Positions 38,163 through 49,202 of a stretch of 64,000 nt of DNA are shown one piece after another; the stretch's first letter is position 1, and each line of letters opens with the position of its first letter. The translations under genes and the position numbers were made by a program. Where the stretch lies: the NCBI RefSeq assembly GCF_947632075.1, contig NZ_CANRNX010000004.1, forward strand, positions 1 through 64,000, read 5' to 3'. The stretch comes from an uncultured Flavobacterium sp. (lineage in GTDB: Bacteria > Bacteroidota > Bacteroidia > Flavobacteriales > Flavobacteriaceae). A model generated the notes under the pieces. It ran no database searches and was not told the DNA's origin. It saw only the letters and a program-made list of their open reading frames with translations.

Positions 38163-39536
38163 ATGCATTCTTCAGAAATAATTAATCAGCAAAGAAAGTT
38201 TTTTTATAGCGGAAAAACTCAAGAATTAGCTTTCAGAAAAGAGGCTTTATTGAAGTTAAAAAAAGTAATAAATGTATTTGAAAATGATTTAATTGCTGCA
38301 GTACATGCTGATTTTAAAAAGTCAGAATTTGAAACGATATTGACTGAAATTTCCATGATTAAGTTAGAATTGAGTAAGCATATTTCTAATCTAAACAATT
38401 GGAGTAAACCTCAAAAGGTTCGCGCATCTATTTTAAATTTTCCTTCTAAAGAATATATTTATAAACAACCTTTTGGTATTGTACTAATTATCTCACCTTG
38501 GAATTATCCGTTGTTGTTAGCTATTCAGCCGTTAATTTCTGCTATAGCTGCCGGAAATTGTGTGGTTTTAAAACCATCTGAAATTTCTTCAAACACATCT
38601 GCTGTTATTGCCAAAATGATTAACGAAATTTTTCCAACAGAGTTTGTTTCGGTTATTCTTGGTGATGTTAAAAAAACAACTGAAATTCTAGAAAATAAAT
38701 TCGATAAAATATTTTTTACAGGAAGTACTTTTGTCGGCAAAATTATCCAAAAGAAAGCAGCAGAAACATTAACGCCGACCATTTTAGAATTAGGAGGGAA
38801 GAGTCCGTGTGTGATAACTAAATCGGCTAATCTTGAAATTGCAGCAAAACGAATCACTTTTGGAAAATTCGTGAACGCTGGGCAAACTTGTATTGCACCA
38901 GATTTTCTGTGGATAGATGAATCGATAAAAGATAAATTTTTAGCTATATTAAAACGAACAATTGTTGAGTTTTACGGAAACGATATCCAAAATAATCCCG
39001 ATTTTCCAAGAGTAATAAATAACAAACAATTTTTAAGATTAGAAAAATATTTAAACTGCGGAAAATTATATTTTGGCGGAAAAACAAACGCATCCGAAAA
39101 TTATATAGAACCAACGATTCTCGACGCAATTTCTTTTGATGATGCAGTAATGCAAGAAGAAATTTTTGGGCCTATTTTACCTGTCTTAACATATAAAAAG
39201 TTAGCTGAGGTTATTACTCATAATCATCAAAATGAAAAACCTTTGGCTATGTATTTGTTTTCTACAAACGAAACTGAGATTAAAAATTTCATGACGCAAA
39301 CTCAATTTGGTGGTGGTTGCATTAACGATATTTTATCGCATATTATAAATGACAGAGTTCCGTTCGGTGGTTTTGGTGCAAGTGGTATAGGAAATTATCA
39401 TGGGAAATTTGGCTTTGATGCGTTTGTGCATTTTAAAACGGTTGTTCATCGCAAAAATTGGTTGGATTTTAAGATTAAATATGCGCCTTATGCAAAAAAA
39501 ACTGTATTAATTAAGAAGTTACTATCGAAATTTTAG
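38163..39536 (+). CDS. Aldehyde dehydrogenase, class 3-like
   Basis: LILGGK-type motif LELGGKSPCVI; FVNAGQTCIAPDFLWI; QEEIFGPILPV; PFGGFGASGIGNYHGKFGFDAFVHFKTV. Confidence 0.9.
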   Translation: MHSSEIINQQRKFFYSGKTQELAFRKEALLKLKKVINVFENDLIAAVHADFKKSEFETILTEISMIKLELSKHISNLNNWSKPQKVRASILNFPSKEYIYKQPFGIVLIISPWNYPLLLAIQPLISAIAAGNCVVLKPSEISSNTSAVIAKMINEIFPTEFVSVILGDVKKTTEILENKFDKIFFTGSTFVGKIIQKKAAETLTPTILELGGKSPCVITKSANLEIAAKRITFGKFVNAGQTCIAPDFLWIDESIKDKFLAILKRTIVEFYGNDIQNNPDFPRVINNKQFLRLEKYLNCGKLYFGGKTNASENYIEPTILDAISFDDAVMQEEIFGPILPVLTYKKLAEVITHNHQNEKPLAMYLFSTNETEIKNFMTQTQFGGGCINDILSHIINDRVPFGGFGASGIGNYHGKFGFDAFVHFKTVVHRKNWLDFKIKYAPYAKKTVLIKKLLSKF

Positions 39537-39570
39537 TCCTAAAATCGTAATTTTGCACAAATAAATTTTT

Positions 39571-40821
39571 ATGGAATTATATTACACGTTCTCAATTCTA
39601 ATTGTATTAGCCTCGTTTTTTGCGTACTTAAATGTGCGTTTTCTAAAGTTACCCGGAACCATTGGTATCATGATTATTGCTATGTTGGTTTCTGTTGCCA
39701 TTCGTATGGTTGGCGACCAGTTTTTTCCAGAAACTACTCACGAGTTTTTTGATTTAATTAAAGAATTTGATTTTACTGAAATTTTAATGGGAGCCATGCT
39801 TAATTTTTTACTTTTTGCAGGAGCTTTACACGTTAACGTTTCAGACTTAAAAGAACATAAATGGCCCATTTTTACCTATGCAACCATAAGTGTGGTTTTA
39901 TCTGCATTTATCATAGCAGGCTTGTTATTTTACGCTGCACCAATTTTAGGAATTAATATTCCGTTTATATACTGTTTACTTTTCGGAACCTTGATTTCTC
40001 CTACAGATCCAATTGTTGTTTTGGGAGTTTTAAAAGAAGCTAAAGTTCCAAAAATGATTGAAACTAAAATTACAGGAGAATCTTTATTTAATGATGGGGT
40101 TGCGGTTGTAATGTTTGCAGTAGTTTTGAAAATGGCCACAGATACTTCGTTTGAAGCTACTTTCGCTTCAGTTTCTTGGTTGTTTTTATTAGAAGCAGGA
40201 GGTGGAATTTTACTTGGAGCCTTGTTAGGATATTCTGCTTCGCGTGTAATGAAAAAAATTGACGATTATAAAGTAACTGTTTTAATCACGCTTTCTATTG
40301 TAATGGGTGGTTTCTTAATTGCTTCTCAGTTGCATTTTTCTTCGCCTTTAGCAATGGTTATTGCCGGATTAATTATTGGAAATTATGGTAAGAAACATTC
40401 AATGAACGAAACTACAAGAGATTATTTAGGTAAGTTTTGGGAACTGATTGACGAAATTTTAAATGCTATTTTATTCTTATTTATCGGATTTGAATTGTTG
40501 GTTTTACCAGATTTACAAGATCAATTATTCTTAGGTGTTGTAGCTATTTTTATTGGATTGTTAGCAAGAACACTTTCGATATTTATACCCGCATCAACCA
40601 TTTTAAGAAAAAATACCTATTCAAAAGGATCGTTAATTACTATGGTTTGGGGAGGAATTCGTGGAGGAGTTTCTATTGCATTGGTTATGTCAATACCAAA
40701 TTCAGCCGGTGAAATCAAAGATGTTTTATTAGAGATTACTTATATTGTGGTATTATTCTCAATCGTAGTTCAAGGATTAACGGTTGGTAAAGTTGCCAAA
40801 AAAGTTTTAAAAGAAGAATAA
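39571..40821 (+). CDS. Sodium:proton antiporter (CPA1/NhaP type)
   Basis: 416 aa polytopic; [61 protein letters not shown]. Confidence 0.93.
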   Translation: MELYYTFSILIVLASFFAYLNVRFLKLPGTIGIMIIAMLVSVAIRMVGDQFFPETTHEFFDLIKEFDFTEILMGAMLNFLLFAGALHVNVSDLKEHKWPIFTYATISVVLSAFIIAGLLFYAAPILGINIPFIYCLLFGTLISPTDPIVVLGVLKEAKVPKMIETKITGESLFNDGVAVVMFAVVLKMATDTSFEATFASVSWLFLLEAGGGILLGALLGYSASRVMKKIDDYKVTVLITLSIVMGGFLIASQLHFSSPLAMVIAGLIIGNYGKKHSMNETTRDYLGKFWELIDEILNAILFLFIGFELLVLPDLQDQLFLGVVAIFIGLLARTLSIFIPASTILRKNTYSKGSLITMVWGGIRGGVSIALVMSIPNSAGEIKDVLLEITYIVVLFSIVVQGLTVGKVAKKVLKEE

Positions 40822-40825
40822 TTTT

Positions 40826-40852
40826 AAGAGGAATGAAAGTTCCTCTTTTTTT
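40826..40852 (+). terminator. Rho-independent terminator
   Basis: aagaggaa tgaaag ttcctctttttt. Confidence 0.65.
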
Positions 40853-40857
40853 ATGTT

Positions 40858-41202
40858 ATGGAAAAAGAAGTTTATTTAAGCGAGCTTAAAGATTTATTAA
40901 ACGCTGAAAAATTCGATTTTTTTGAAGAAGAATTACTAATCATTTCAGATGTTTTTTATGTGAATGAGGTAGAAGTAAAATTGTGTTTTAACTTTTTTAA
41001 ATTGATTTTAGAAACTAGAAATTTACTTTATAAATACAACTTACATTTGGTTTATGAACCTTTTAATTCTAATGATACAAAAGACAAAAATTGGCAATGC
41101 TTTAAAATCACAGATGGAGTTCAAACCAAACTCGAAGTGTTTTACAATAGCAATTATTCATTCATGCGAATTGAAGATAATATTTCGGCATTGTATTTTT
41201 AA
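40858..41202 (+). CDS. Hypothetical protein
   Basis: 114-aa ORF ending at a clear terminator. Confidence 0.5.
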   Translation: MEKEVYLSELKDLLNAEKFDFFEEELLIISDVFYVNEVEVKLCFNFFKLILETRNLLYKYNLHLVYEPFNSNDTKDKNWQCFKITDGVQTKLEVFYNSNYSFMRIEDNISALYF

Positions 41203-41206
41203 AAAG

Positions 41207-41236
41207 AGAACGCTTCTTAATTAGGAAGCGTTTTTT
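41207..41236. terminator. Bidirectional terminator
   Basis: gaacgcttctt aatt aggaagcgttttt. Confidence 0.75.
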
Positions 41237-41576
41237 GGTTTAAATATTTATAATACATCAATCCGCTACTAATAGAAATAAAGAATAAATAAACTCCCAT
41301 AAATAAACTCATTTTTAATGCATCATTATCAAATGTTGTAAAATCTCTTAACTCCGATATTAATGCAAAAAACAAAAATAAGGATGAAAACGAAAACAAA
41401 GTTGCAAGTATAATTCCCAATATTTTATTGCGAATTACAATTTGTAATAAAGCTAATATAAGTAAACCAATCGCAACCGGATTCCAAAGTTCGGATGTGT
41501 TTATCCAATAAAAGAATATGATCGGAAGCATTAATACATCCGAGAATTTAATAACAATTTCTAAAACTTTTTTCAT
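41217..41576 (-). CDS. Hypothetical small membrane protein
   Basis: 119 aa with about four hydrophobic segments. Confidence 0.55.
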   Translation of the reverse strand: MKKVLEIVIKFSDVLMLPIIFFYWINTSELWNPVAIGLLILALLQIVIRNKILGIILATLFSFSSLFLFFALISELRDFTTFDNDALKMSLFMGVYLFFISISSGLMYYKYLNQKTLPN

Positions 41577-41634
41577 AATTCGTTTTGTTAATTAAATTAG
41601 AAACGATTTAGAACTTATTTTATTGTGTTATAAA

Positions 41635-41665
41635 AAAACGAGCTAACTTTTAAGCCAGCTCGTTT
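41635..41665 (-). terminator. Rho-independent terminator
   Basis: aaacgagct...agctcgttt with A-run on the left. Confidence 0.75.
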
Positions 41666-41673
41666 AACTGTTA

Positions 41674-43692
41674 TTAAATTAAACCAGCACGTTTTAAAAG
41701 TGCTTCAGGTTTAGGTTCTTGTCCTCTGAATTTTTTGTATAATTCCATTGGTGGTTGCGTGCCTCCTTGAGATAGTACGTTGTCTTTAAACTTGGTTGCG
41801 ATTTCTCTGTTGAAAATACCATTTTGTTTAAAGTAATCAAACGCATCTGCATCTAAAACTTCTGCCCATTTGTAGCTGTAATATCCTGATGAATATCCGC
41901 CGGCAAAAATATGTGAGAATGCAGTACTCATTGCATTTTCTGTAACATCTGGATATAGCTTAGTACTTTCGAATTGTTCGTTTTCAAATGCTTTTAAGTT
42001 GCTGATGTTTTCTGGATTTTGTGAATGCCATCCCATATCTAATAATCCAAAACTTAACTGACGAACGGTTGCCATTCCTTCTAAGAAGCTAGCACTTTCT
42101 TTGATTTTTTCAATCAATTCCATTGGAATGGTTTCTCCAGTTTCGTAATGTTTCGCAAACAACTCTAAAGCTTCTTTTTCGTAGCACCAATTTTCCATTA
42201 CTTGAGAAGGTAATTCAACAAAATCCCAAAAAACAGAAGTTCCAGATAAACTTGGATAAACGGTATTTGCAAGCATTCCGTGTAAAGCATGACCAAATTC
42301 GTGGAATAACGTAGTTACTTCGTTAAAAGTTAATAACGATGGTTTTGTTGGCGTTGGTTTCGTGAAGTTACAAACAATCGAAACGTGTGGGCGTTCGTTG
42401 ATTCCGTCTTTGATATATTGTGGTTTAAATGAAGTCATCCAAGCACCGTTTCTTTTTCCTTTACGTGGGAAGAAATCGGCGTAGAATAACGCAACTAAAT
42501 TATTGTTTTCGTCTTTTACTTCATAGGTTTCAACATCTTCATGGTAAACATCAATGTTAGAAACTTTTTCAAAACGAATTCCGAATAATTTATTAGCTAC
42601 TTCAAAAGCTCCATTTAAAACGTTTTCTAATTTGAAATATGGTTTTAGTATTTCATCATCTAAATTGAATCTTTCTTGTTTCAATTTTTCAGAATAATAA
42701 GCACCATCCCATTTTTCCAATTGCTCAATGTTATCTAAGTTTTTGGCAAAAGTAGCTAATTCTTCAAATTCTTTTGTTGCAGCAGGTTTTGCCTTAACTA
42801 ACAAATCGTTTAAGAAATCTAAAACTTTTGTAGGATTTTGTGCCATGCGTTCTTCCAAAACAAAATCGGCATGAGTTGTATATCCTAATAAATTCGCACG
42901 TTGCTGACGTAAATTTACAATACGTAAAACGTTTGCTTCGTTATTGAATTCGTTATCTTGAAACGCTTTTTTTCCTGCTGCAATGGCAATTTCTTTACGT
43001 AATTCACGATTTTTAGCATAGGTTACAAAAGGTAAATAGCTTGGGAAATCTAAAGTAAAAATCCAACCTTCTTTATTTTCAGATTCAGCCAATTGTTTTG
43101 CCATGATTTTTGTGTCTTCTGGTAAACCATCTAAATCATTTTCGTTTGTGATATGTAATTGGTACGCATTTGTTTCTGCTAAAACGTTTTCTCCAAATTT
43201 TAAAGACAATAAAGATAATTCGGCATCAATAGCGCGTAATTGTTCTTTTTCAGTATCTGATAAAAGTGCTCCGTTTCTTACAAAACCTTTGTATGATTTT
43301 TCTAACAACATCAATTGTTCTGCTGTTAAGTTTAAAGTGTCTTTTTTATCGTAAACGGATTTTACTCGTTTAAATAAATCTGGATTTAAGGTGATATCGT
43401 TTCCAAATTCAGATAATTTAGGAGCAACTACTTGAGCAATTTTTTGTAATTCTTCGTTAGTTTCTGCCGAATTTAAGTTAAAGAAGATGTTTGAAATACG
43501 GTCTAATTGCATTCCGGAAAATGCCATAGCTTCTAATGTATTTTCAAAAGTAGCTTCTTCAGGATTGTTGATGATATCTTGAACTTCTTGTTTTGCATCT
43601 TTAATAGCTTGTTCAAAAGCTGGCTCAAAATCTTCATTTTTGATTTGAGAGAAAGGTGCCGTATCGAATTTTTGTAATAAAATATTTTCCAT
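41674..43692 (-). CDS. M3-family metallopeptidase (oligopeptidase A / dipeptidyl carboxypeptidase type)
   Basis: LFHEFGHALHGMLANTVYPSLSGTSVFWDFVELPSQ (HEFGH zinc motif). Confidence 0.93.
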   Translation of the reverse strand: MENILLQKFDTAPFSQIKNEDFEPAFEQAIKDAKQEVQDIINNPEEATFENTLEAMAFSGMQLDRISNIFFNLNSAETNEELQKIAQVVAPKLSEFGNDITLNPDLFKRVKSVYDKKDTLNLTAEQLMLLEKSYKGFVRNGALLSDTEKEQLRAIDAELSLLSLKFGENVLAETNAYQLHITNENDLDGLPEDTKIMAKQLAESENKEGWIFTLDFPSYLPFVTYAKNRELRKEIAIAAGKKAFQDNEFNNEANVLRIVNLRQQRANLLGYTTHADFVLEERMAQNPTKVLDFLNDLLVKAKPAATKEFEELATFAKNLDNIEQLEKWDGAYYSEKLKQERFNLDDEILKPYFKLENVLNGAFEVANKLFGIRFEKVSNIDVYHEDVETYEVKDENNNLVALFYADFFPRKGKRNGAWMTSFKPQYIKDGINERPHVSIVCNFTKPTPTKPSLLTFNEVTTLFHEFGHALHGMLANTVYPSLSGTSVFWDFVELPSQVMENWCYEKEALELFAKHYETGETIPMELIEKIKESASFLEGMATVRQLSFGLLDMGWHSQNPENISNLKAFENEQFESTKLYPDVTENAMSTAFSHIFAGGYSSGYYSYKWAEVLDADAFDYFKQNGIFNREIATKFKDNVLSQGGTQPPMELYKKFRGQEPKPEALLKRAGLI

Positions 43693-43704
43693 ATAAATAA
43701 AAAA

Positions 43705-43732
43705 AAGCTGTCGGTTTTATTTGACAGCTTAA
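43705..43732 (-). terminator. Rho-independent terminator
   Basis: aagctgtc...gacagctt with A-run on the left. Confidence 0.7.
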
Positions 43733-43741
43733 AATTACGAA

Positions 43742-44236
43742 TTATTCCGTTAACGAATTGTGAAATGGTATTTTTTGCATTTGACAAATTTCACGTACTA
43801 TTTTGTTTATTCCTTTTGGATTTTGAGTTCCAATCATTAATTTCTTTCCGTTCTTGAAATACAATTTTAAACCAATATTACCTTTGATGTTGTAGGCTTT
43901 ATCATCTCCAAGTCCGCGTATTCCGTATCCGCCATATTCAACCAAAGGTTGGTATTTTTTTAACTCTATTTTCTGAATATCTTTCCAAAGAAAAACTTTA
44001 GGCTTTCTGATAAATGGGTAAAATTGAATATGAACTCCTTTTTGATTAATTACGGTTTTTAAATTCATTAAGAAAAAAAGTGCCATAATTAATAACATTG
44101 GAATAACACTAATTGCAAGAGCTAACGGATTGTTTTTGGCTTCATTAAGAACTGGAACTACGCTTAGGGCTAAAATTCCGAAAAGCATAAACCAAAGCCA
44201 TTTTTGTTTAAAATATTGTTTTTCTGTAAAATGCAT
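43742..44236 (-). CDS. Two-TM protein with a PH-like domain, hypothetical
   Basis: Two hydrophobic segments, then GVHIQFYPFIRKPKVFLWKDIQKIELKKYQPLVEYGGYGIRG...LKLYFKNGKKLMIGTQNP. Confidence 0.55.
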   Translation of the reverse strand: MHFTEKQYFKQKWLWFMLFGILALSVVPVLNEAKNNPLALAISVIPMLLIMALFFLMNLKTVINQKGVHIQFYPFIRKPKVFLWKDIQKIELKKYQPLVEYGGYGIRGLGDDKAYNIKGNIGLKLYFKNGKKLMIGTQNPKGINKIVREICQMQKIPFHNSLTE

Positions 44237-44263
44237 GATTTTATTGTTTACTCAAAGATAAAA

Positions 44264-44297
44264 AAATAAGCCAACTAAAAGTTGACTTATTTTTTTG
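44264..44297 (-). terminator. Rho-independent terminator downstream of susD-like gene
   Basis: aaataagccaact aaa agttgacttattttt. Confidence 0.8.
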
Positions 44298-44304
44298 AAA
44301 TTTA

Positions 44305-45750
44305 TTAGTTGATGTCCCACCAAACTTTTACGTTTAAGTCGTCACCACCCATGTTTTGTACTGCTTTTAAGTACTCCTCTTTATTTTGTTGTTTAATATT
44401 TGGAGGATAAGGATAACGTGATGGCATAACACCGTTGTTTGAAATGTTATCTACTAAAGGCATGATTGGGAAACCAGTTCTTCTGTAGTTATTCCATTGC
44501 TGGTTATCGTTAAAATGTAAAGCAAAATGTTTGTGAAGCATAATTTGCTCTAATGTATTGTTGAATTTGTTGTTAGGATTTTCAAAATAATTTTCAGGTA
44601 CTTGAACTTCCCAAGTTTCAATAGCTGCTTTTATACCGTTTTCGTAAGCCGTTTGTGCGTCACCTGCGATTAAGCCTTTAAACATCAATTCAGCTTTTAT
44701 GAATTCAATTTCAGCATACGTCATGATAAAGTTTTTCATTGGTGCAAGTGCTTGCTTATCATTCGGTTCTGAAGGAGCATAATCTATTAAAGCTTCGTTA
44801 CCAAAGAAACCACTTGGCACACCTTTGTAACCAATATCTACCGTATTTTTTTTAGCTTTGGTAGCCCAAATTGGTAAACGAGGATCTTCCATTGCAACTA
44901 AATTATCGATGAAGAATGTAGATAATTTACGAGCTCCACCTCTAAAATCTTGAATACGTGGCCAAGGTGTAGTGTTTGGAGTGATGCCAGTATTTATTAA
45001 AATTGCATTATCTGTATTGCTAGCTATTATCGGATAAGTTTCAGCATTATTTAAAATTACATTTATTTTCTCGAATGATATTCCTGGCTGTGCATCTGAA
45101 ACTTGTAGCAACAATCTTAGGTGGATTGAGTTTGTAAGTTTTCTCCATTTTGTAAAATCATTTGCGAATAGTAAATCTGCTGTATAATTACTTTTTTTAG
45201 AAGTGTCGTATAATGAATTTGCTTCTTCTAAATATTCGAAAATGGTTTTATAGATTTCACGTTGATCATCAAATTTTGGTTGATCTATTCCTAATTCACC
45301 TTTTGATGCTTCTGAAAACGGAATATCTCCAAAACAATCTACCAAGTTTGCGTAGCACCAAGCTTTTAAAGTTAAGGCAACCGCTTTATAGTTTGCATCT
45401 CCTGCTGCTTCTGAAGCTTGAAGCATTTCTTCAATGTTTTTAAGCCAACGGTAGTGGTTATTCCACATGGTTGTTCCAATATTTTCAGTTACGTGATAAC
45501 GATCATATCTTTCCTCAACATCTGAGGGAAACGGAACAACAGTTTGCATTAAAAATGCATTTCTATAGTAAAAAGCAGAATATGAGTTGTGGTTTGTAAC
45601 ACCGTATAAAATTGGATTTAATAAAGTACTAGGACTAATTGCATCTAATCTGTTAGGATCGGTATTAATTTCTTCAAAGTTATTTGTACAACTGTTTAAA
45701 CTTAATGCAGCTATTGCAATAACTAGTATAGATTTTTTTAAATTTTTCAT
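44305..45750 (-). CDS. SusD/RagB-family nutrient-binding outer membrane lipoprotein
   Basis: Lipobox LSLNSCTNNFEEINTDPNRLDAISPSTLLNPIL; SusD-like fold. Confidence 0.93.
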   Translation of the reverse strand: MKNLKKSILVIAIAALSLNSCTNNFEEINTDPNRLDAISPSTLLNPILYGVTNHNSYSAFYYRNAFLMQTVVPFPSDVEERYDRYHVTENIGTTMWNNHYRWLKNIEEMLQASEAAGDANYKAVALTLKAWCYANLVDCFGDIPFSEASKGELGIDQPKFDDQREIYKTIFEYLEEANSLYDTSKKSNYTADLLFANDFTKWRKLTNSIHLRLLLQVSDAQPGISFEKINVILNNAETYPIIASNTDNAILINTGITPNTTPWPRIQDFRGGARKLSTFFIDNLVAMEDPRLPIWATKAKKNTVDIGYKGVPSGFFGNEALIDYAPSEPNDKQALAPMKNFIMTYAEIEFIKAELMFKGLIAGDAQTAYENGIKAAIETWEVQVPENYFENPNNKFNNTLEQIMLHKHFALHFNDNQQWNNYRRTGFPIMPLVDNISNNGVMPSRYPYPPNIKQQNKEEYLKAVQNMGGDDLNVKVWWDIN

Positions 45751-45762
45751 TTTAATAATGTT

Positions 45763-48700
45763 TTATAAACTTACTTTAATGTTGAAACCATAAGTTGCAG
45801 GTGATGGCATTTGTCCCATTTCAACTCCAGGAACCATGTTTCCTCCATTTAATGCTGCAGTTTCAGGATCGTAGATAGGGAAGTCTGACCAAGTGTATAA
45901 GTTTCTTCCGTAAATACTTAATGATAAATGTTTAAGTTTTGCTTTTTCTAAGAAAGATTTAGGGAAAGTGTAAGTGAAGCTAATCTCTCTAAGCTTAATA
46001 TAAGTGGCATCGAAGCTATTTGATTCAACGTTTGCTCGACGGTAATAATCTGCATAATAACCAGGAAGATCTACTTTAGTTGTGTTTGGACTAAAAGTTC
46101 CGTCTGCATTTTGGATAACTCCATCGCCAATGATGTAGCCATCTTCACGACCAGGTAAAGTACCGTTTAATTTACCGTGTTCCATCATTTTATGATATGA
46201 TTGAGAATATAAAGTACCTCCGAAAGAACCATCTAAAGTAACACCTAATGTAAAGTTTTTATATTTAAAGTTGTTTGACCAACCACCTTTCCAATCAGCG
46301 TAAGCATTTCCAATTTTTTGAACTTCAGTTGGTCTAATTGGTAAACCAGTTGTTTCGTTGTATATGATTTTACCTTCGTCATTTCTTACGAAACCATATC
46401 CGTACATATCACCAGTAGAACCTCCAACTTTACCAATAATACTAACAGTTCCAGAAGTTGCTAAAGTTTGTTCGTCTCCACCTTCAACACCAGCAGCCAA
46501 TTCTAAAATTTCGTTATGGTTTTTAGAATAAGTAAATGAAGTTTTCCATTCAAAATCAGGTGATTTTATTGGTGTAGCATGTACCATAAGTTCAACACCA
46601 CGGTTTAATACTTTACCTGCATTAATATACTTACTTGTGTATCCGGTTGAATAATCTACAGGTACGCGGATAATTTGGTTTTCAGAAATAGTATTGTAGT
46701 AACTGAAATCGAATCCAATACGATCATGTAAGAAACGCATATCTGCTCCAATTTCGAATGAAGTAGTTAACTCAGGTTTTAAATCTCCATTGAATAAGTT
46801 TGTATCAACAACTGCAGAAGCTGCAAAATCGTTATTGTTGTAATATTTATTAACTAAGTATGGGTTTGAATCATTTCCAACCTGTGCCCAAGATCCGCGT
46901 ACTTTTGCGAAATCTATAAATAATGGCATGTTGATGATGTCACTCATAATCACACTTAAATTTGCAGAAGGGTAGAAGTATGAATTATTTTTTGCAGGTA
47001 ATGTTGAAGACCAATCGTTACGAGCTGTTAAATCTAAGAACACACGGTTTTTATATGAGAACGAACCTAAAGCATACATACTGTTTACTGTTTGGTAAGC
47101 ATCATTAGTATTAGTAATTACCGTGTTTAGTGCGTTTGCGAATTTGTAAATTCCAGGAACAACTAAACCGTTCGCTTTAGAAGTCATTTGTTGGAATTTG
47201 TTTACCATGTTGTTTCCTCCTACAGATAAGCTATAGTTAAATACATCTGATTCGTTTCCTTTATAGGTAAGTAAGAAATCTGTGTTAACTTCTTCTTGTT
47301 GAATCATACTTTTTGAGTAGAATCCTTGTGCGAATTTATTTAAATCGTACGGACGCTTTAGTTCACGAACTTCTTGAGAAGTGTTGATTCCTGAACGAAC
47401 CATTAATTTTAAATTCTTAGTGAAGTCAATATCTAAACTTAAATTACCTGTTAAGGTATTGTTGTTCATGCTGTTTAGAACTTCGTAAGCTAATACGTAA
47501 GGATTTTCTAAATATGAACTGAATGGACTGATTTGTTCTGTTTTACTTCCGTCTTTCCATAATGCATATTTATACCAATCTAAATTTGTGTTGGCATTAG
47601 TAAGAATCATGAAGTAAGCGATAGTTTGGTTGTTATAACCTGTAAGTGGTAGGTTATCACTTCCTCTATTTGAGAAGTTGACAGTAGAATTAAGTTTAAT
47701 ATTTTTCGATATTTGATAGTTTGCTTTTGTAGAAATTACAGTTCTATCAAATCCTGTATTAGGCATAACCCATTCGTTTTTACTATGAGTTATCGAAGCT
47801 CTCATTCCACCTTTTTCATTTCCACCTTCAAATGAAATAGTATTGGTTACGGTGTTTCCAGTTCTCCAGAATCCTTTTCTTGAATTCTCGAAATTTTGCC
47901 ACAAAGTTCTTTCGGTACCTTGAGTTTGAGTGACTGGATCATATTGAAAATAATATTGTCCGTCAAACTTTGGACCCCATCCGTGATTACTTTGTGTTCC
48001 AGGACCATCTGCACTTGCACCGAAGGAATAATATAAATCTCCATCTGCATTAAAAGCTTTTCCTGTTCCAGAACCGTATTGTGTTTGGTAATCTGGCCAA
48101 CGTTGAATAACATCAAAAGAAGTATTGTTGTTATAAGTAATTCCTAAACCTGTACTTTTTTTACCAGATTTTGTTGTAATCATGATAGCACCGTTCGCAG
48201 CACGTGAACCATATAAAGCTGTTGCACCTGCACCTTTAAGTACAGTTACAGATTCTATGTCTTCTGGATTAATGTCTGACATTCCGTTACCGAAATCCAC
48301 AGGCGAATCTGCTGATAAATAACCATTTGACTCTCCTGAAGATACCATTCCTGAGTTGATTGGAATACCGTCAACAACGATTAAAGCTCCATTTGCGTTT
48401 GAATCAATAGAACGATTTCCTCTTAATACAACCTGTGTAGAACTCATAGGGCCAGAACCTGCAGAAGTAAATGTCATACCTGCAACTTTTCCTTTCATGT
48501 TATCTACCCAGTTATTAGAGCGTGCGTCTGTAAAATCGTCAGCACCTAATTTTTGTTGTGCATATCCTAATTGTTTTTCTTCACGTTTAATACCTAATGC
48601 AGTAATAACCATTTCTTCCATCTGGTCATTTAAATCTGGAAGCATTCTAATTTCAATATCTTTTTGCCCAGAATAAAACATTTCAAATTCAACGTAACCT

Positions 48701-48993
48701 AAATAGTTTACTACAAGAGTTACCTCATTATTCAAGCTTTCTAAACTAAAAACACCTAATGCATCTGTTTCTGTACCAATAGTTGTTCCTTTGATATGAA
48801 CAGAGGCTCCTTCTAATGGTTTTCCGTTTTCATCTAATACAATACCAGTGATTTGTGTTTCGTTAATATTTAAATTAGAAACAAAAGTGTAATTTGTTTG
48901 ATTTGCATAAATATCTAACGAATTACAAAATACGAGCGATCCCAGTGAGAAAATTCGAATTAGCGTTTTTAAATCGCAGTAATTTTTTTTCAT
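45763..48993 (-). CDS. SusC/RagA-family TonB-linked outer membrane protein
   Basis: CarboxypepD-reg ITGIVLDENGKPLEGASVHIKGTTIGTETDALGVFSL; plug motifs VLRGNRSIDSNANGALIVVDGIPI and SVTVLKGAGATALYGSRAANGAIMITTK. Confidence 0.97.
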   Translation of the reverse strand: MKKNYCDLKTLIRIFSLGSLVFCNSLDIYANQTNYTFVSNLNINETQITGIVLDENGKPLEGASVHIKGTTIGTETDALGVFSLESLNNEVTLVVNYLGYVEFEMFYSGQKDIEIRMLPDLNDQMEEMVITALGIKREEKQLGYAQQKLGADDFTDARSNNWVDNMKGKVAGMTFTSAGSGPMSSTQVVLRGNRSIDSNANGALIVVDGIPINSGMVSSGESNGYLSADSPVDFGNGMSDINPEDIESVTVLKGAGATALYGSRAANGAIMITTKSGKKSTGLGITYNNNTSFDVIQRWPDYQTQYGSGTGKAFNADGDLYYSFGASADGPGTQSNHGWGPKFDGQYYFQYDPVTQTQGTERTLWQNFENSRKGFWRTGNTVTNTISFEGGNEKGGMRASITHSKNEWVMPNTGFDRTVISTKANYQISKNIKLNSTVNFSNRGSDNLPLTGYNNQTIAYFMILTNANTNLDWYKYALWKDGSKTEQISPFSSYLENPYVLAYEVLNSMNNNTLTGNLSLDIDFTKNLKLMVRSGINTSQEVRELKRPYDLNKFAQGFYSKSMIQQEEVNTDFLLTYKGNESDVFNYSLSVGGNNMVNKFQQMTSKANGLVVPGIYKFANALNTVITNTNDAYQTVNSMYALGSFSYKNRVFLDLTARNDWSSTLPAKNNSYFYPSANLSVIMSDIINMPLFIDFAKVRGSWAQVGNDSNPYLVNKYYNNNDFAASAVVDTNLFNGDLKPELTTSFEIGADMRFLHDRIGFDFSYYNTISENQIIRVPVDYSTGYTSKYINAGKVLNRGVELMVHATPIKSPDFEWKTSFTYSKNHNEILELAAGVEGGDEQTLATSGTVSIIGKVGGSTGDMYGYGFVRNDEGKIIYNETTGLPIRPTEVQKIGNAYADWKGGWSNNFKYKNFTLGVTLDGSFGGTLYSQSYHKMMEHGKLNGTLPGREDGYIIGDGVIQNADGTFSPNTTKVDLPGYYADYYRRANVESNSFDATYIKLREISFTYTFPKSFLEKAKLKHLSLSIYGRNLYTWSDFPIYDPETAALNGGNMVPGVEMGQMPSPATYGFNIKVSL

Positions 48994-49202
48994 TATTAGT
49001 TGTTTGATTTTGTTTCAGCAAATTTCATTCAACTCGACGGCTTAATTCGAATTTTTTCGATTATCAAAAAAGCATTAAATTGTTATGTAAATATTAGAGA
49101 ATATGTGATGTTTCTTAACTTTTTTAAAGATTTGTTAATCTTTATTTTTTTTATACTCTATTAAAATTTATCAGTTTTGCTCAAACTAAAAAACAAATAA
49201 AA

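Noticed and set aside
47847-48116. ORFs within the SusC gene (47847..48116, 48356..48676)
   Set aside because: Out-of-frame or antisense ORFs in a strongly supported SusC gene.
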